DNA of 64,000 nucleotides from Actinocatenispora rupis (GCF_016861975.1 NZ_BOMB01000026.1:1-64000); one strand, 5' to 3'. Positions 17,629 to 27,471 are shown, counted from the first letter of the stretch. Made by a program: numbers and translations. The notes: a model not told the origin generated them from the letters alone.

Positions 17629-19137
17629 GTGGCTGTCCGGCTCGACCATCCGGTGTTGGCTGTGCTGCGCGACCGGCTGGCCCGCGGTGACCGCGCGGAC
17701 GGCTGGCGGGTGGGTCTGGCGATCCAGGGTGGCGGCATGCGTGGCGTGTTGTCGGGGGCGATGCTGACCGCGTTGGAGGATCTGGGTTTCGGCGCGGTGT
17801 TCGACGGTGTGTACGGGGCGTCGTCGGGTGCCCTGAACGGCGCGTACTTCCTGTCGGGTGGTTCGTGGCGCAACCTCGCCGCGTACTACGACGATCTGAC
17901 GCGGCCGGAGTTCCTGTCGCCGTGGCGGCTGCGGTCGGGGGCGATGGATCTCGACTGGGCGCTGGACGAGGTGTTGTACCGGAGCAAGCCGTTGGATTTC
18001 GCCGCCGTGCTGGGTTCGGACACGCCGCTGCACGTCGCGGTGACGCGCCTGGACCCACCGGGTACGGAGCTGCGCCACGGCTTCGCGGACGATCGCGAGC
18101 TGGTCGGCGCGTTGCGGGCGAGCGCGTGGCTGCCGGTGGTGTCGCGGGGCACGGCGGACTGCGGGGGCCGGGCGGTCGACGGCGCGATGCTGACCGTCCA
18201 TCCGTACCGGCTGGCGGTGCGCGACGGCTGCACGCACGTACTCTCGCTCAGCACTCGCCGTCCCGGCCCCGTGACCGGCCCGTACGCGCCGGCCGAGTTG
18301 GCCGTGACGGCCGTGCTGCGCCTGCTCGGGCCGGGGCTCGTGGGCCCGCGGCGCCGCGCGGTCCGGGAGTACGGCGGGGACGTGGCGATGCTGGCGGAGC
18401 AGGCCGGGCGACCGACCGGCCCGCCGTACCTGCTGGATGTGGCGCCGCCGGTCGGTGTGCCGCCGTTCGAGCGGAGTTCGGCGCGGCTGATCGTCGCCGC
18501 CCGCCACTCGTACGAGGCGGCGTTCCGGTTGCTGTCCGGCCGCACCGGCGACGGTTTCGTGACGGTCCCCCGTTTCACCCCCGTCGACCGCCCCATCGCG
18601 TACTCCCGGCGCACGGTGCCCGCCGCCGACCCCCCGTACGACGACGGCCGGCCCGCGATCCCGTGCGCCACCGGCACATCCGCCGCCAACGGCCCACCCG
18701 CGACCAGCGCACGTAACGCCGGCTCGGCAAGTAACAAGACACCCGGAAGCGGCGCCGCGTCACGAAGTGTCGGTCGTCCGGGAAGCAACGGCGCACCGGG
18801 AATCGGTGCCGGGTCGGCGAGCACCAACACACCCGAAAGCGGCGCCGCACCGGGAAACGGCAGCGGGCCGGCAAGCAGCGGCGGACCGGAAGGCGGCGGG
18901 CCGGGAAGCGGCGGCACAACGGGCAGCGGCGCCGGGCCAGGGAGTAGTGGCGAGCCGCAGGGTGACGGTGGACGGGGAAGCGGCGCCGCAACGGGATTCG
19001 GCGGGCCGGGACGTGTTGCCACGCCGGGGAACGGTGGGCCGGGGAGCGGTACCGGGACGGTCGGGCGAAGGGGGGCGGGGGATGGTGCCGAGACTGGCGA
19101 GGGTCAACCTGACGGTGCTGCTGTCGAAGCTTCCTGA
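17629..19137 (+). CDS. Patatin-like phospholipase with long Gly/Ser-rich tail
   Basis: 502 residues from a GTG with a GGGAGAC site. The patatin domain (about 20-330) has the oxyanion loop GGGMRG (about 34), the nucleophile elbow GASSG (about 64), and the catalytic Asp motif VDGAM (about 184), so the Ser-Asp dyad is complete. Such enzymes hydrolyse acyl esters of lipids. From about residue 350 the protein becomes a low-complexity tail of Gly, Ser, Ala, Pro, Thr and Asn, unusual for this family. No signal peptide, so it is probably cytoplasmic. Its last 56 bases overlap the start of the kinase-like gene. Confidence 0.88.
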   Translation: MAVRLDHPVLAVLRDRLARGDRADGWRVGLAIQGGGMRGVLSGAMLTALEDLGFGAVFDGVYGASSGALNGAYFLSGGSWRNLAAYYDDLTRPEFLSPWRLRSGAMDLDWALDEVLYRSKPLDFAAVLGSDTPLHVAVTRLDPPGTELRHGFADDRELVGALRASAWLPVVSRGTADCGGRAVDGAMLTVHPYRLAVRDGCTHVLSLSTRRPGPVTGPYAPAELAVTAVLRLLGPGLVGPRRRAVREYGGDVAMLAEQAGRPTGPPYLLDVAPPVGVPPFERSSARLIVAARHSYEAAFRLLSGRTGDGFVTVPRFTPVDRPIAYSRRTVPAADPPYDDGRPAIPCATGTSAANGPPATSARNAGSASNKTPGSGAASRSVGRPGSNGAPGIGAGSASTNTPESGAAPGNGSGPASSGGPEGGGPGSGGTTGSGAGPGSSGEPQGDGGRGSGAATGFGGPGRVATPGNGGPGSGTGTVGRRGAGDGAETGEGQPDGAAVEAS

Positions 19138-21343
19138 GTCGCCGCCGGCGTTGTCCGGTTGGGGTTCCGCGTCGGTGGTGGCGTGGCGTGCGTTGCTGCG
19201 GTCGGTGCCGACGGACCGCCGGGCGTTCGAGGCGAGGTACGAGGCGAGTTGGGACGACACGCTCGCGGCGCTGTCGGCGTGGTGCCGGGCCCCGCACGCG
19301 CCGCGGCACGCCAGGCTGTACGGGCGGCTTGCGGTGCTGTTGTTGACGATGCTGTCGTTGGACCATTCGCAGCGGTACCGGTCGGGTCGGCGGGGCGAGT
19401 CGGGGCAGCACGACTGCGACGAGTTGTGCCGGCCGTTGCTGCGCGCCCCGCACGTACGGGCGGCGCTGATGGAGCTGTACGCGCCGGGTGAGGATCCGGA
19501 CGCGGAGCGGGAGTGGGCGGGGATCGATCCGGCGACGTTGACGTTCCACCGGCACGGGACGACGTCGTTCATCGTGACGGGCCGCAGCCGCGGGGTGAGC
19601 CAGGGTGCGCGGCGCCGGTTCGCGTTGAAGTGCCTGCTGCTGCCGTACCTGGAGATTCCGACGATCGAGCGGGCGACCCGGGGGTACGCGGCGCGGTACC
19701 GGCGGGAGGATTCGGGGCTCACGCATCTGGTGCGGTTGTGGGCGTCGGCGGAGAGCTGGATCCTGATGGACTTCGCCCCGGGCCGCACGTTGGCGGAGCG
19801 GTTGGCGGCCGAGCCGGCCGCGCGCCCGGGCCGCCGGCTGCGCCTGGATCTGTTGGAGCGGTACGGTTCGGCGCTGTTCACCGCGCTGTCCGAGCTGGAG
19901 CGGGTGGGTCTGCGGCACCAGGACCTGTCGCCGTCGAACATCGTGGTGGCCGACGCCGAGGACGGCACGCTCACGATGACCCTGCTCGACCTGGGCGCGA
20001 ACTACCTGTACAGCCAGTCGCTGCCGGGCGAGGCGGGCCCCGACCTGGCGTACGTGGCGCCGGAGGTGCGGCACGACGGCCCGGCCGACCGCACCGACCT
20101 GTACTCGCTGGGGCAGTTGCTGGTGACGTTGGGCACGGGCGCGCCGGCCGAGGGCGGGATCGTGCCGGACGACTTCTACGCCGAGACGCCGCTGATGGCG
20201 CGGTTCCTGGAGGACCTGCTGGACGCGTCGCCGGCGCGGCGGCTGCTGCTGTTCCGCCCCGAACCCGACCGCCCGCTGTACGCGCAGCTCAGCCGCCGGT
20301 TCACCGAGGAACTGCGGGCGCTGCGCGCGGCGTACGCGGAGCGGGTGCAGCCGGCGGGCGCGGACCTGCGCGGCAACCTGCGCGGGCTGCTGCTGCCGTT
20401 CTCGGGCGCGCCGGGCCGGCAGTGGCGGCTGCGCAAGGTACGCCGTAGCCAGGAGTCATACACGACGGGGCGGCTCGGGTGGCTGCTGATGTGGTCGCTG
20501 CTGTCGGCGGTGCTGTTCTACCTGGCCGGCCTGCTCGTCGTCACGTACGCCCTGCGTGAGCTGGGGTTGGACTTCGGCGGGCCGCTGCTGTCGGTCGCCC
20601 AGCGCGCCACCGGCGCCGGCCCGGACCGGATCCCGGTACTCGACGCGGTGCGCGCGCCCGACTACCCGGCGCCGGATCCGGCGCACAACCTGCTGATGTT
20701 GGCGGTGGCGTTCAGCTTCGTCCTGGTCTGCGCCAAGTACTACCAGGGGTTGTTCGCGGGGCTGACGCCGCTGCTGGGCCGCCGGACGGGCCGGTCGTCG
20801 GTGTCGGCGGTGGCCGCCGAGGTGGCGATGCGGGCGACGGTGGTGGGGTCGCCGCTGGCGATCGCGCTGCCGGTGATCGTGCAGCGCCGCTGGTGGCTGA
20901 TCGCCGTCGCGGCCGGCATGACCCTGGTGATGGTCTGCAACGTCCTCGTCTCCGCGTACGCCCGGGGCGCGCTGCGGGCCGCCCGCGCCGCCGGCCTGTC
21001 GACGGTCCCGGACACGGTGCCCGGGGTCGACCGGTACTCGTCGTGGCTGGCCGGCAACCTGCTCTACGCGTTCGTCCTCTGGCTGCTCACCCCGCTCCTG
21101 TACTTCGGGGTCCTCGCCGACACCCCGGTGTACATGGTGGTGGTGATCCTGGGCAACATTCCGCAGATGTACCTGGTCAAGTGCGGGATCGAGGCGGTCG
21201 GGATCCGGGTGGGGCTGGGCCGGGCGTGCCTGGCGGCGGAGCGGCTGGCCGCTATTCCCACCCCGGTACCGGCGCAGCGCCAGGACGATCGTCCGGTTTC
21301 GGTGGATGTGGCCGCACCGGTGGGCACCGGCCCTGCCGACTGA
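19082..21343 (+). CDS. Membrane-anchored protein kinase-like protein
   Basis: 753 residues. The middle has a protein-kinase-like fold: ATP-lysine candidate RRFALKCLLLP, catalytic loop GLRHQDLSPSNIVVAD (about 277-292, HxDxxxxN intact), DLG in place of DFG (about 302), and APE-like YVAPEVRHD then DLYSLGQLLVTLG. From about 463 at least six hydrophobic helices follow. An N-terminal domain of about 170 residues is not recognised. The ATG at 19082 has a GGGGGGCGGGG upstream tract and yields a start at MVPRLARVN; the longer frame would lie inside the patatin tail. The overlap suggests translational coupling, hence a lipase-kinase pair. Substrate unknown. Confidence 0.75.
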   Translation: MVPRLARVNLTVLLSKLPESPPALSGWGSASVVAWRALLRSVPTDRRAFEARYEASWDDTLAALSAWCRAPHAPRHARLYGRLAVLLLTMLSLDHSQRYRSGRRGESGQHDCDELCRPLLRAPHVRAALMELYAPGEDPDAEREWAGIDPATLTFHRHGTTSFIVTGRSRGVSQGARRRFALKCLLLPYLEIPTIERATRGYAARYRREDSGLTHLVRLWASAESWILMDFAPGRTLAERLAAEPAARPGRRLRLDLLERYGSALFTALSELERVGLRHQDLSPSNIVVADAEDGTLTMTLLDLGANYLYSQSLPGEAGPDLAYVAPEVRHDGPADRTDLYSLGQLLVTLGTGAPAEGGIVPDDFYAETPLMARFLEDLLDASPARRLLLFRPEPDRPLYAQLSRRFTEELRALRAAYAERVQPAGADLRGNLRGLLLPFSGAPGRQWRLRKVRRSQESYTTGRLGWLLMWSLLSAVLFYLAGLLVVTYALRELGLDFGGPLLSVAQRATGAGPDRIPVLDAVRAPDYPAPDPAHNLLMLAVAFSFVLVCAKYYQGLFAGLTPLLGRRTGRSSVSAVAAEVAMRATVVGSPLAIALPVIVQRRWWLIAVAAGMTLVMVCNVLVSAYARGALRAARAAGLSTVPDTVPGVDRYSSWLAGNLLYAFVLWLLTPLLYFGVLADTPVYMVVVILGNIPQMYLVKCGIEAVGIRVGLGRACLAAERLAAIPTPVPAQRQDDRPVSVDVAAPVGTGPAD

Positions 21344-21420
21344 CGGTGCTATGACCAGTACGCGAACTATGTCCCTGCACGCGTGTCCCGCGCAACCCGC
21401 TGGCGAGCGGCGCGTTACGT

Positions 21421-21438
21421 TTGACAACCTGTGGACAC
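21421..21438 (+). promoter_or_regulatory. Possible topA promoter element with DnaA-box-like motif
   Basis: TTGACA at 21421-21426 matches the -35 consensus, but no good -10 hexamer follows at 17-18 bp. Directly after it, TGTGGACAC (21430-21438) is the complement of GTGTCCACA, one mismatch from the actinobacterial DnaA box. The topA start is 84 bases further on. Confidence 0.3.
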
Positions 21439-21521
21439 ACCACCGAGTGGCGCTGTGTCATCCTGTCCCACTGGCGGCTGGACGTCGCCCGCGCGTCACC
21501 TGATCGTCTGACTGGAGTACC

Positions 21522-24347
21522 GTGCCGCGATCCGAGAGCACCACCCGGCTGGTCATCGTCGAGTCCCCGGCGAAGGCCAAGACCATCTCGGGCTACCTCG
21601 GCCCGGGATACGTCGTGGAAGCCAGTGTCGGGCACATCCGCGACCTGCCCAAGGACGCGAAGGAGGTGCCCGAGAAGTACAAGGGCACGTCCACCGCGAA
21701 GTACGGGGTGGACATCGACCACGACTTCGCCCCGCTGTACGTGGTGAGTCCGGACCGCAAGGCGCAGGTCGCCCGGCTCAAGGCGCTGCTCAAGGACGCC
21801 GACGAGCTCTACCTCGCGACGGACGAGGACCGCGAGGGCGAGGCCATCGCCTGGCACCTGGAGCAGCTGCTCAAGCCGAAGGTGCCGGTCCGGCGGATGG
21901 TGTTCCACGAGATCACCAAGCCGGCCATCGAGGCCGCGGTGTCCAGCCCGCGCGAGATCAACCAGTCCCTCGTCGACGCGTACGAGGCGCGCCGCATCCT
22001 CGACCGGCTGTACGGGTACGACGTCAGCCCGGTGCTGTGGAAGAAGATCATGCCGAAGCTGTCGGCGGGTCGGGTGCAGTCCGTGGCGACGCGGATCGTG
22101 GTCGAGCGGGAGCGGCAGCGGATGGCGTTCCACGCCGCCGACTACTGGGACGTCCAGGCCACCCTCGCGGTCCGGGCCGCGGAGGCCGCGCGGGACGCGG
22201 GCGGGCAGCGCACGTTCACCGCGAACCTGATCGCGCTGGACGGCGACCGGATCGCGACCGGCCGCGACTTCGACCCGGCGACCGGCCGGGTGCGGCCCAA
22301 CTCGGGTGTCATCCACCTCGACGAGCAGGGCGCGCGCGGTCTCGCCGCCCGGCTCGACGGCCGCGAGTTCACGGTCACCCGGGTCGAGGAGAAGCCGTAC
22401 CGGCGCCGGCCGTACGCGCCGTTCATGACCTCGACGCTCCAGCAGGAGGCGTCGCGCAAGCTGCGGTTCTCGTCGGACACCACGATGAAGGTCGCCCAGC
22501 GGCTGTACGAGAACGGCTACATCACGTACATGCGTACCGACTCGACGACGCTGTCGGACACCGCGCTCACCGCGGCCCGCCAGCAGGTCCGCGAGCTGTA
22601 CGGGGACCGTTACGTGCCGGCCGAGCCCCGGCAGTACACGCGCAAGGTAAAGAACGCGCAGGAGGCGCACGAGGCGATCCGTCCGTCCGGCGAGACGTTC
22701 CGTACGCCGGGCGCGGTGGCGAAGCAGCTCTCCGCCGACGAGTACAAGCTGTACGAGCTGATCTGGCGGCGCACGATCGCGTCGCAGATGATCGACGCGG
22801 TCGGCAACTCGGTGTCGGTGCGGGTGTCCGCCACCTCCACCACCAACGAGCGGTGCGACTTCGGCGCCAGCGGCCGGACGATCACCGAGCCCGGCTTCCT
22901 CCGGGCGTACGTGGAGTCGACGGACGACGAGACCGCCGAGGCCGAGGACGCCGAGCGCCGCCTGCCGAACCTGACCCGCGACCAGCTGCTCGACGCCGAC
23001 CGGCTGGAGGCGTCCGGGCACACCACGCAGCCGCCCGCGCGCTACACCGAGGCGTCGCTGGTGAAGGCGCTGGAGGAGCTGGGCATCGGCCGCCCGTCGA
23101 CGTACGCGTCGATCATGCAGACGATCCAACGCCGGGGGTACGTGTTCAAGCGCGGCCAGGCGCTCGTGCCGTCGTTCGTGGCGTTCGCCGTGGTGCAGCT
23201 CCTGGAGCGGCACTTCGCCCGGCTGGTCGACTACGACTTCACCGCCGGCCTGGAAGGCGAGCTGGACGAGATCACCGCCGGTCAGGTACAGACGCTCGCG
23301 TTCCTGCGCAGCTTCTACTTCGGCGACGCGAGCGGCGCGGAGGGCTCGGTGGCCGCGGCCGGCGGGCTGAAGCGGATGGCCACCGACCAGCTCTCCGAGA
23401 TCGACGCGCGGGGCATCAACTCGATCCCGCTGTTCGACGACGACGAGGGCCGGCACGTGGTGGTCCGCGTCGGCCGGTACGGGCCGTACCTGGAGCGGCG
23501 CGCCCCGGGTGACGAGGACGCCGCACCCGACCCGGACGGCCCGCGCCGCAACGTGTCCGTACCGCCGGACACGGTGCCGGACGAGCTGACACCGGAGAAG
23601 GTGGAGGAGCTGTTCACCAGCAACTCCAACGCGCGCGAGCTGGGCACCGACCCGGCGACCGGCGAGCCGGTGATGCTGAAGTCGGGCCGCTTCGGGCCGT
23701 ACGTGTCGTCCGGCGAGAAGAACGCGTCGCTGTTCGGCTCGCAGTCGATGGAGACGCTGACCCTGGAGGACGCGCTCAAGCTGCTCACCCTGCCGCGCGT
23801 GGTCGGCGCCGCGCCGGACGGCGAGGAGATCACCGCGCAGAACGGCCGGTACGGGCCGTACATCAAGAAGGGCACCGACTCGCGGTCGCTGGACGCCGAG
23901 GAGCGGATCTTCACGATCACCCTCGACGAGGCGTTGAAGCTGCTCGCGGAGCCGAAGCAGCGCGGTCGCCGCGCCGCCAAGGAGCCCCTGCGTACGCTCG
24001 GGGACGACCCGGTGACCGGGAAGCCGATCGTCGTCAAGGACGGCCGCTTCGGGCTGTACGTGACCGACGGCGAGACGAACCGTACGCTGCCGCGCAGCGA
24101 CACGGTCGAGTCGGTCACCCTCGACCGGGCGGCCGAGCTGCTGGCCGACAAGCGGGCGCAGGGCCCGGCGCCGCGCAAGAAGGCGGCGGCGAAGAAGGCG
24201 CCCGCGAAGAAGGCCACGGCCAAGAAGGCGGCCGCCAAGTCGACGGCGAAGAAGGCCACGGCGAAGAAGGCGGCGACGAAGAAGACCGCCGCCACGAAGA
24301 CGGCCGCGAAGAAGGCGGCGCCGAAGAAGTCCACGGCAGACGGCTGA
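21522..24347 (+). CDS. topA: DNA topoisomerase I
   Basis: 941 residues, type IA topoisomerase that relaxes negative supercoils. The TOPRIM domain has VIVESPAKAKTISGYLG at the start and ATDEDREGEAIAWHL. The active-site Tyr is in YITYMRTDST (about 335). Further motifs are LSAGRVQSVATRIVVERE and GIGRPSTYASI. Instead of zinc fingers the C-terminus has repeated GRYGPY-like modules (GPYLERR, GRFGPYVSSG, GRYGPYIKKG, GRFGLYVTDG) and then a Lys/Ala-rich tail from about residue 884, as in other actinobacterial TopA, which aids processivity on DNA. The GTG start has GGAG seven bases before it. Confidence 0.97.
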   Translation: MPRSESTTRLVIVESPAKAKTISGYLGPGYVVEASVGHIRDLPKDAKEVPEKYKGTSTAKYGVDIDHDFAPLYVVSPDRKAQVARLKALLKDADELYLATDEDREGEAIAWHLEQLLKPKVPVRRMVFHEITKPAIEAAVSSPREINQSLVDAYEARRILDRLYGYDVSPVLWKKIMPKLSAGRVQSVATRIVVERERQRMAFHAADYWDVQATLAVRAAEAARDAGGQRTFTANLIALDGDRIATGRDFDPATGRVRPNSGVIHLDEQGARGLAARLDGREFTVTRVEEKPYRRRPYAPFMTSTLQQEASRKLRFSSDTTMKVAQRLYENGYITYMRTDSTTLSDTALTAARQQVRELYGDRYVPAEPRQYTRKVKNAQEAHEAIRPSGETFRTPGAVAKQLSADEYKLYELIWRRTIASQMIDAVGNSVSVRVSATSTTNERCDFGASGRTITEPGFLRAYVESTDDETAEAEDAERRLPNLTRDQLLDADRLEASGHTTQPPARYTEASLVKALEELGIGRPSTYASIMQTIQRRGYVFKRGQALVPSFVAFAVVQLLERHFARLVDYDFTAGLEGELDEITAGQVQTLAFLRSFYFGDASGAEGSVAAAGGLKRMATDQLSEIDARGINSIPLFDDDEGRHVVVRVGRYGPYLERRAPGDEDAAPDPDGPRRNVSVPPDTVPDELTPEKVEELFTSNSNARELGTDPATGEPVMLKSGRFGPYVSSGEKNASLFGSQSMETLTLEDALKLLTLPRVVGAAPDGEEITAQNGRYGPYIKKGTDSRSLDAEERIFTITLDEALKLLAEPKQRGRRAAKEPLRTLGDDPVTGKPIVVKDGRFGLYVTDGETNRTLPRSDTVESVTLDRAAELLADKRAQGPAPRKKAAAKKAPAKKATAKKAAAKSTAKKATAKKAATKKTAATKTAAKKAAPKKSTADG

Positions 24348-24650
24348 CCTGGTGCCGGACCGCGACGACCTCGCCGCGGTCCTCTCCCGGTACGACGTGG
24401 CCACCGCGTACCGGGTTGCCGTCGTGGACCTGCCGGTCCCGCACCGGATCCACGGCGACGCGCGGTGACCGGGCCGCATTCGCTGGCCCGGCCGAGGCGG
24501 AGGCGTTCGACCGGGCGGTGACCGACCTCGGCACGCCGTACTCGACCGCCGCCGTGACCTGGCCCGTCTGTGATCACCGCCCGGGCCGATGAGATCCGGC
24601 GGCGCCCGTCGTCCATGCTCGTGACGTACGACGACGGAAGGGTTGGGCGG
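24348..24650. other. Intergenic stretch after topA
   Basis: No supported gene. A 38-codon frame from 24352 (VPDRDDLAAVLSRYDVATAY, ending at a TGA) and a following fragment FAGPAEAEAFDRAVTDLGTP in another frame have protein-like composition but match nothing I recognise. A small decayed gene is possible. Confidence 0.35.
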
Positions 24651-25232
24651 ATGGGAATCGTGGACCTCGGGCCGGTCGCCGGCCAGGTGCGGGACGTCAC
24701 GCTGGGGCTGGCCGACGAGCAGCTCGACGGCGTGACCCCCTGCGACGGGTACGCGGTGCGCGACGTGCTGGCGCACGTACTCGGGTTGAGCGTGGCGTTC
24801 CGCGGCGCGGCGGAGAAGGCGGACGGTGCGGCGCAGAACGCGGCGCCGACGAAGGCGGAGCTGCCGGCCGACTGGCGCGAGCGGCTGCCCGGCCTGCTCG
24901 ACGACCTGGCCGAGGCGTGGCGCACGCCGGACGCGTGGGACGGCATGACCCGGGTCGGCGGCGTCGACCTGCCGGGGTCTGCGGCGGGCGCGGTCGCCGC
25001 CAACGAACTGGTCCTGCACGGCTGGGATCTGGCCCGTGCCGTCGGCGCCCGGTACGAGCCGGACGGGGCCGCGGTGCACACCGCGTACGGGTTCGCCTCG
25101 TCGGTGGCGGAGAGTACCGGGGGGAAGGGGCAGGACGGGCTGTTCGGCCCGGCGGTCGCGGTGCCGGAGGACGCGCCGCTGTTCGACCGGCTCCTCGGCC
25201 TCAGCGGCCGTACGCCGACCTGGACGCCCTGA
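24651..25232 (+). CDS. TIGR03086/maleylpyruvate isomerase-like (DinB-fold) protein
   Basis: 193 residues with the four-helix DinB/MDMPI fold. Its probable metal ligands are His in DVLAHVLGL (about 40) and His in NELVLHGWDLARAVG (about 120). The family includes mycothiol-dependent isomerases and detoxifying transferases, which suits an actinobacterium, but most members are uncharacterised. The ATG at 24651 is preceded by GGAAGGGTTGGGCGG; the upstream in-frame ATG at 24570 lacks a site. It is followed by the F420-type oxidoreductase gene on the same strand, with a 111-base gap. Confidence 0.8.
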   Translation: MGIVDLGPVAGQVRDVTLGLADEQLDGVTPCDGYAVRDVLAHVLGLSVAFRGAAEKADGAAQNAAPTKAELPADWRERLPGLLDDLAEAWRTPDAWDGMTRVGGVDLPGSAAGAVAANELVLHGWDLARAVGARYEPDGAAVHTAYGFASSVAESTGGKGQDGLFGPAVAVPEDAPLFDRLLGLSGRTPTWTP

Positions 25233-25343
25233 CCGGCGACCCGCCGGCGACCCCGTACCGGAGAGGTGCGGCGGGGTTGTCGGCGGGGCCGTGCCGACCC
25301 CTCCTGGCGTGCGACGATACGACGGAGTGATCGGAGGGGCGCC

Positions 25344-26213
25344 ATGCGACTCGGCCTGCACTACTGGACGTACTCGACCCCGGCGGAGGCGGCGCAGATA
25401 GCGCCGACCCTGGCCGAGACGGCGCGGATCGCCGAGGACGCGGGCGTCTCCTCGTTCACGGTGATGGACCACTACTTCCAGATGGAGCACCGGGGCACGG
25501 CCGACGAGCCGATGCTGGAGGCCTACACCACCCTCGGGTACGTGGCGGGGCTGACCCGGCGGATGACGCTGGGCGTGCTGGTCACAGGCGTGATGTACCG
25601 GCATCCGGGGTTGCTCGCGAAGATCGTCACCACGCTGGACGTGCTGTCGGGCGGCCGGGCCCGGCTCGGCATCGGCGCCTCCTGGTACGAGCGGGAGCAG
25701 CGTGGCCTGGGCGTCCCGGTGGTACCGGTGGCCGAGCGGTTCGAGCGGCTGGAGGAGACGCTCCGGATCTGCCTGCAGATGTGGAGCGCCGACGACGGCC
25801 CCTTCCGCGGCCGGTACTACGACCTCGACGAGACGCTGTGCGTACCGGCGCCGCTGACGCGGCCGCATCCGCCGATCCTGGTCGGTGGCGGCGGCGAGAA
25901 GAAGACGCTGCTGCTCGCCGCGCGGTACGCGGACGCCTGCAACCTGTTCGCGACGACTCCGGACGAGGTCGCGCACAAGCTCGACGTGCTGCGCCGGCAC
26001 TGCGCCGACGAGGGCCGCGACTACGACGCGATCACCAAGACCGTCCTGTACACGGGGCCGGTGCTGGACGCGCCGGACACCTTCCTCGCCGACGCGGAGA
26101 CGTACGCGGGGCTGGGGATCGGTGAGCTGGAGGTGATGCCGGACCGGCATCCGGTGCGGTTCGCCGAGTCGCTCGCGAGCACGATCCTGCCGCGCCTGGC
26201 CGCCGTCGGTTGA
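25344..26213 (+). CDS. LLM-class F420-dependent oxidoreductase
   Basis: 289 residues of the luciferase-like TIM-barrel family. N-terminal MRLGLHYWTYSTP, then GVSSFTVMDHYFQ (a residue set typical of F420-binding members), LGYVAGLTRRMTLGVLVTG, YRHPGLLAKIVTTLDVLSGGRARLGIGASW, and C-terminal PPILVGGGGEKKTLLLAARYADACNLF. It probably transfers hydride from reduced coenzyme F420 to a small substrate. The ATG at 25344 has a TCGGAGGGGC site. The substrate is unknown. Confidence 0.9.
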   Translation: MRLGLHYWTYSTPAEAAQIAPTLAETARIAEDAGVSSFTVMDHYFQMEHRGTADEPMLEAYTTLGYVAGLTRRMTLGVLVTGVMYRHPGLLAKIVTTLDVLSGGRARLGIGASWYEREQRGLGVPVVPVAERFERLEETLRICLQMWSADDGPFRGRYYDLDETLCVPAPLTRPHPPILVGGGGEKKTLLLAARYADACNLFATTPDEVAHKLDVLRRHCADEGRDYDAITKTVLYTGPVLDAPDTFLADAETYAGLGIGELEVMPDRHPVRFAESLASTILPRLAAVG

Positions 26214-26333
26214 CGGTCCCGCGCCGGCCCGCGGGTTGTGCCGGCATGCCACGGTCGTAGCGCCGCAGCCGGGTCCGCCGGGTGCGGCGCGGCGGTTCTC
26301 GATCGGCGGGTGGCCGGCCCGCGGGAGGGCGAC

Positions 26334-27464
26334 ATGGGGCGTCGGACCGGGTACGTGGTCGGCTGTCTCGTGGCCGTACTGGCCGTGGCCGCGCTGGGCC
26401 TGGCGCGGTCGGGGCGGTCGGGTGCCGAGCCGGTCGGCTCGGGCGCCGTGGACATGGCGGTGACCGCGAACGATCCGACCGTCGAGGCGACCGGCCCGGG
26501 CGACGGTACGGCGGATCTCGTCGTCTCCGTCCGCAACACCGGTGACGTACGGCAGGAGCGCGTGACGGTGGTCGTCCTGCCGCCGGCGACGGGGCGGCTG
26601 ACCGGTGCGTACCGGGCGGACGGCATCGAGGAGTGCGTGCCGACCATGTCGGACGGCCGTTCCGGACTGGCCTGTCAGGTACGTGACCGCGGGCCGGGCC
26701 GTGCCGAGTCCGTCCACTTCGAGCTGACCGTACGGGTGCCGCTGGCGGTGGACGCGCAGGCCGGCACGGTGGCGCTGCGCGGGCTGTCCGGCCCGGCCGA
26801 GCATCCGGAGGACACCGCCGTCGACTTCCTGACGTACGCGCCGGGTGCGACGACCGCGCGCCGCGTCGACTTCCGGATACGCGGCAGCCGGGCGACGCTC
26901 GCCCGCGGCGACGGCGGCCGGTACGAGGGGAGCGAGACGGTCACCGTGGACAACCGTGGCGCGACCCCGGTGGACCGGGTGGTCCTGGAGGTCACGCCGC
27001 CGCGCGGGGTACGTCTCGGCATGCCGTTCGGTGACCTCGCCACGAACTGCGCGCGGCACGGCAGCCGGGACCGGCCGTCCGGGCTGCGCTGCGACATCCC
27101 GCTCGGTCGGCCGGGCTCGCGCGGCCAGTTCACGTTCCCGCTGTGGGCGGACGCCCCGCGCGTCGACGGTACGCAGGGGGTCGTGGACCTGGTGCCGCTG
27201 CGGGCGCACACCCGGCTGGACGAGCCGGGGCCGCACTGGACGCGCGTCGCGTTCGTCACCGCGTTCACGGTGCCGCCGACGCCGAGCGCCACGCCCAGCC
27301 GGTCACCGAGCCGCCCACCGGCCGCCCGTCGTACGGCCGCGGCGCCGGACCGTCCCGTCACCGGAGCCGGTACCGCGCTGGTCGTGGGTGTCGTGGCCCT
27401 GCTCGCCGGCAGCACCGCGGTCGTCGTCGTACGCCGTCGGCGTGCCCGCCCGCCGACGACGTGA
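26334..27464 (+). CDS. Secreted or surface-anchored beta-rich protein
   Basis: 376 residues. The N-terminal signal sequence is VVGCLVAVLAVAALGLARSG. Two similar beta-sandwich-like halves follow: MAVTANDPTVEATGPGDGTADLVVSVRNTGDVRQERVTVVVLPP, and ETVTVDNRGATPVDRVVLEVTPPRGVRL, each resembling the DUF11/CARDB-type repeats of cell-surface proteins. A Pro/Ser-rich linker (PPTPSATPSRSPSRPP) leads to a C-terminal TM helix ALVVGVVALLAGSTAVVVV and an Arg-rich stop-transfer tail RRRRARPP. It is probably anchored in the membrane with the repeats outside. Confidence 0.75.
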   Translation: MGRRTGYVVGCLVAVLAVAALGLARSGRSGAEPVGSGAVDMAVTANDPTVEATGPGDGTADLVVSVRNTGDVRQERVTVVVLPPATGRLTGAYRADGIEECVPTMSDGRSGLACQVRDRGPGRAESVHFELTVRVPLAVDAQAGTVALRGLSGPAEHPEDTAVDFLTYAPGATTARRVDFRIRGSRATLARGDGGRYEGSETVTVDNRGATPVDRVVLEVTPPRGVRLGMPFGDLATNCARHGSRDRPSGLRCDIPLGRPGSRGQFTFPLWADAPRVDGTQGVVDLVPLRAHTRLDEPGPHWTRVAFVTAFTVPPTPSATPSRSPSRPPAARRTAAAPDRPVTGAGTALVVGVVALLAGSTAVVVVRRRRARPPTT

Positions 27465-27471
27465 CGCGCGC

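Noticed and set aside
24175-24347. Lys/Ala repeats at the topA end as a possible histone-like gene
   Set aside because: In frame with topA and known as its normal C-terminal tail in actinobacteria.
21252-27236. Minus-strand frame of nearly 2,000 codons
   Set aside because: Antisense to topA and three other genes with clear families; its composition is Arg/Val/Leu repeats without domains.
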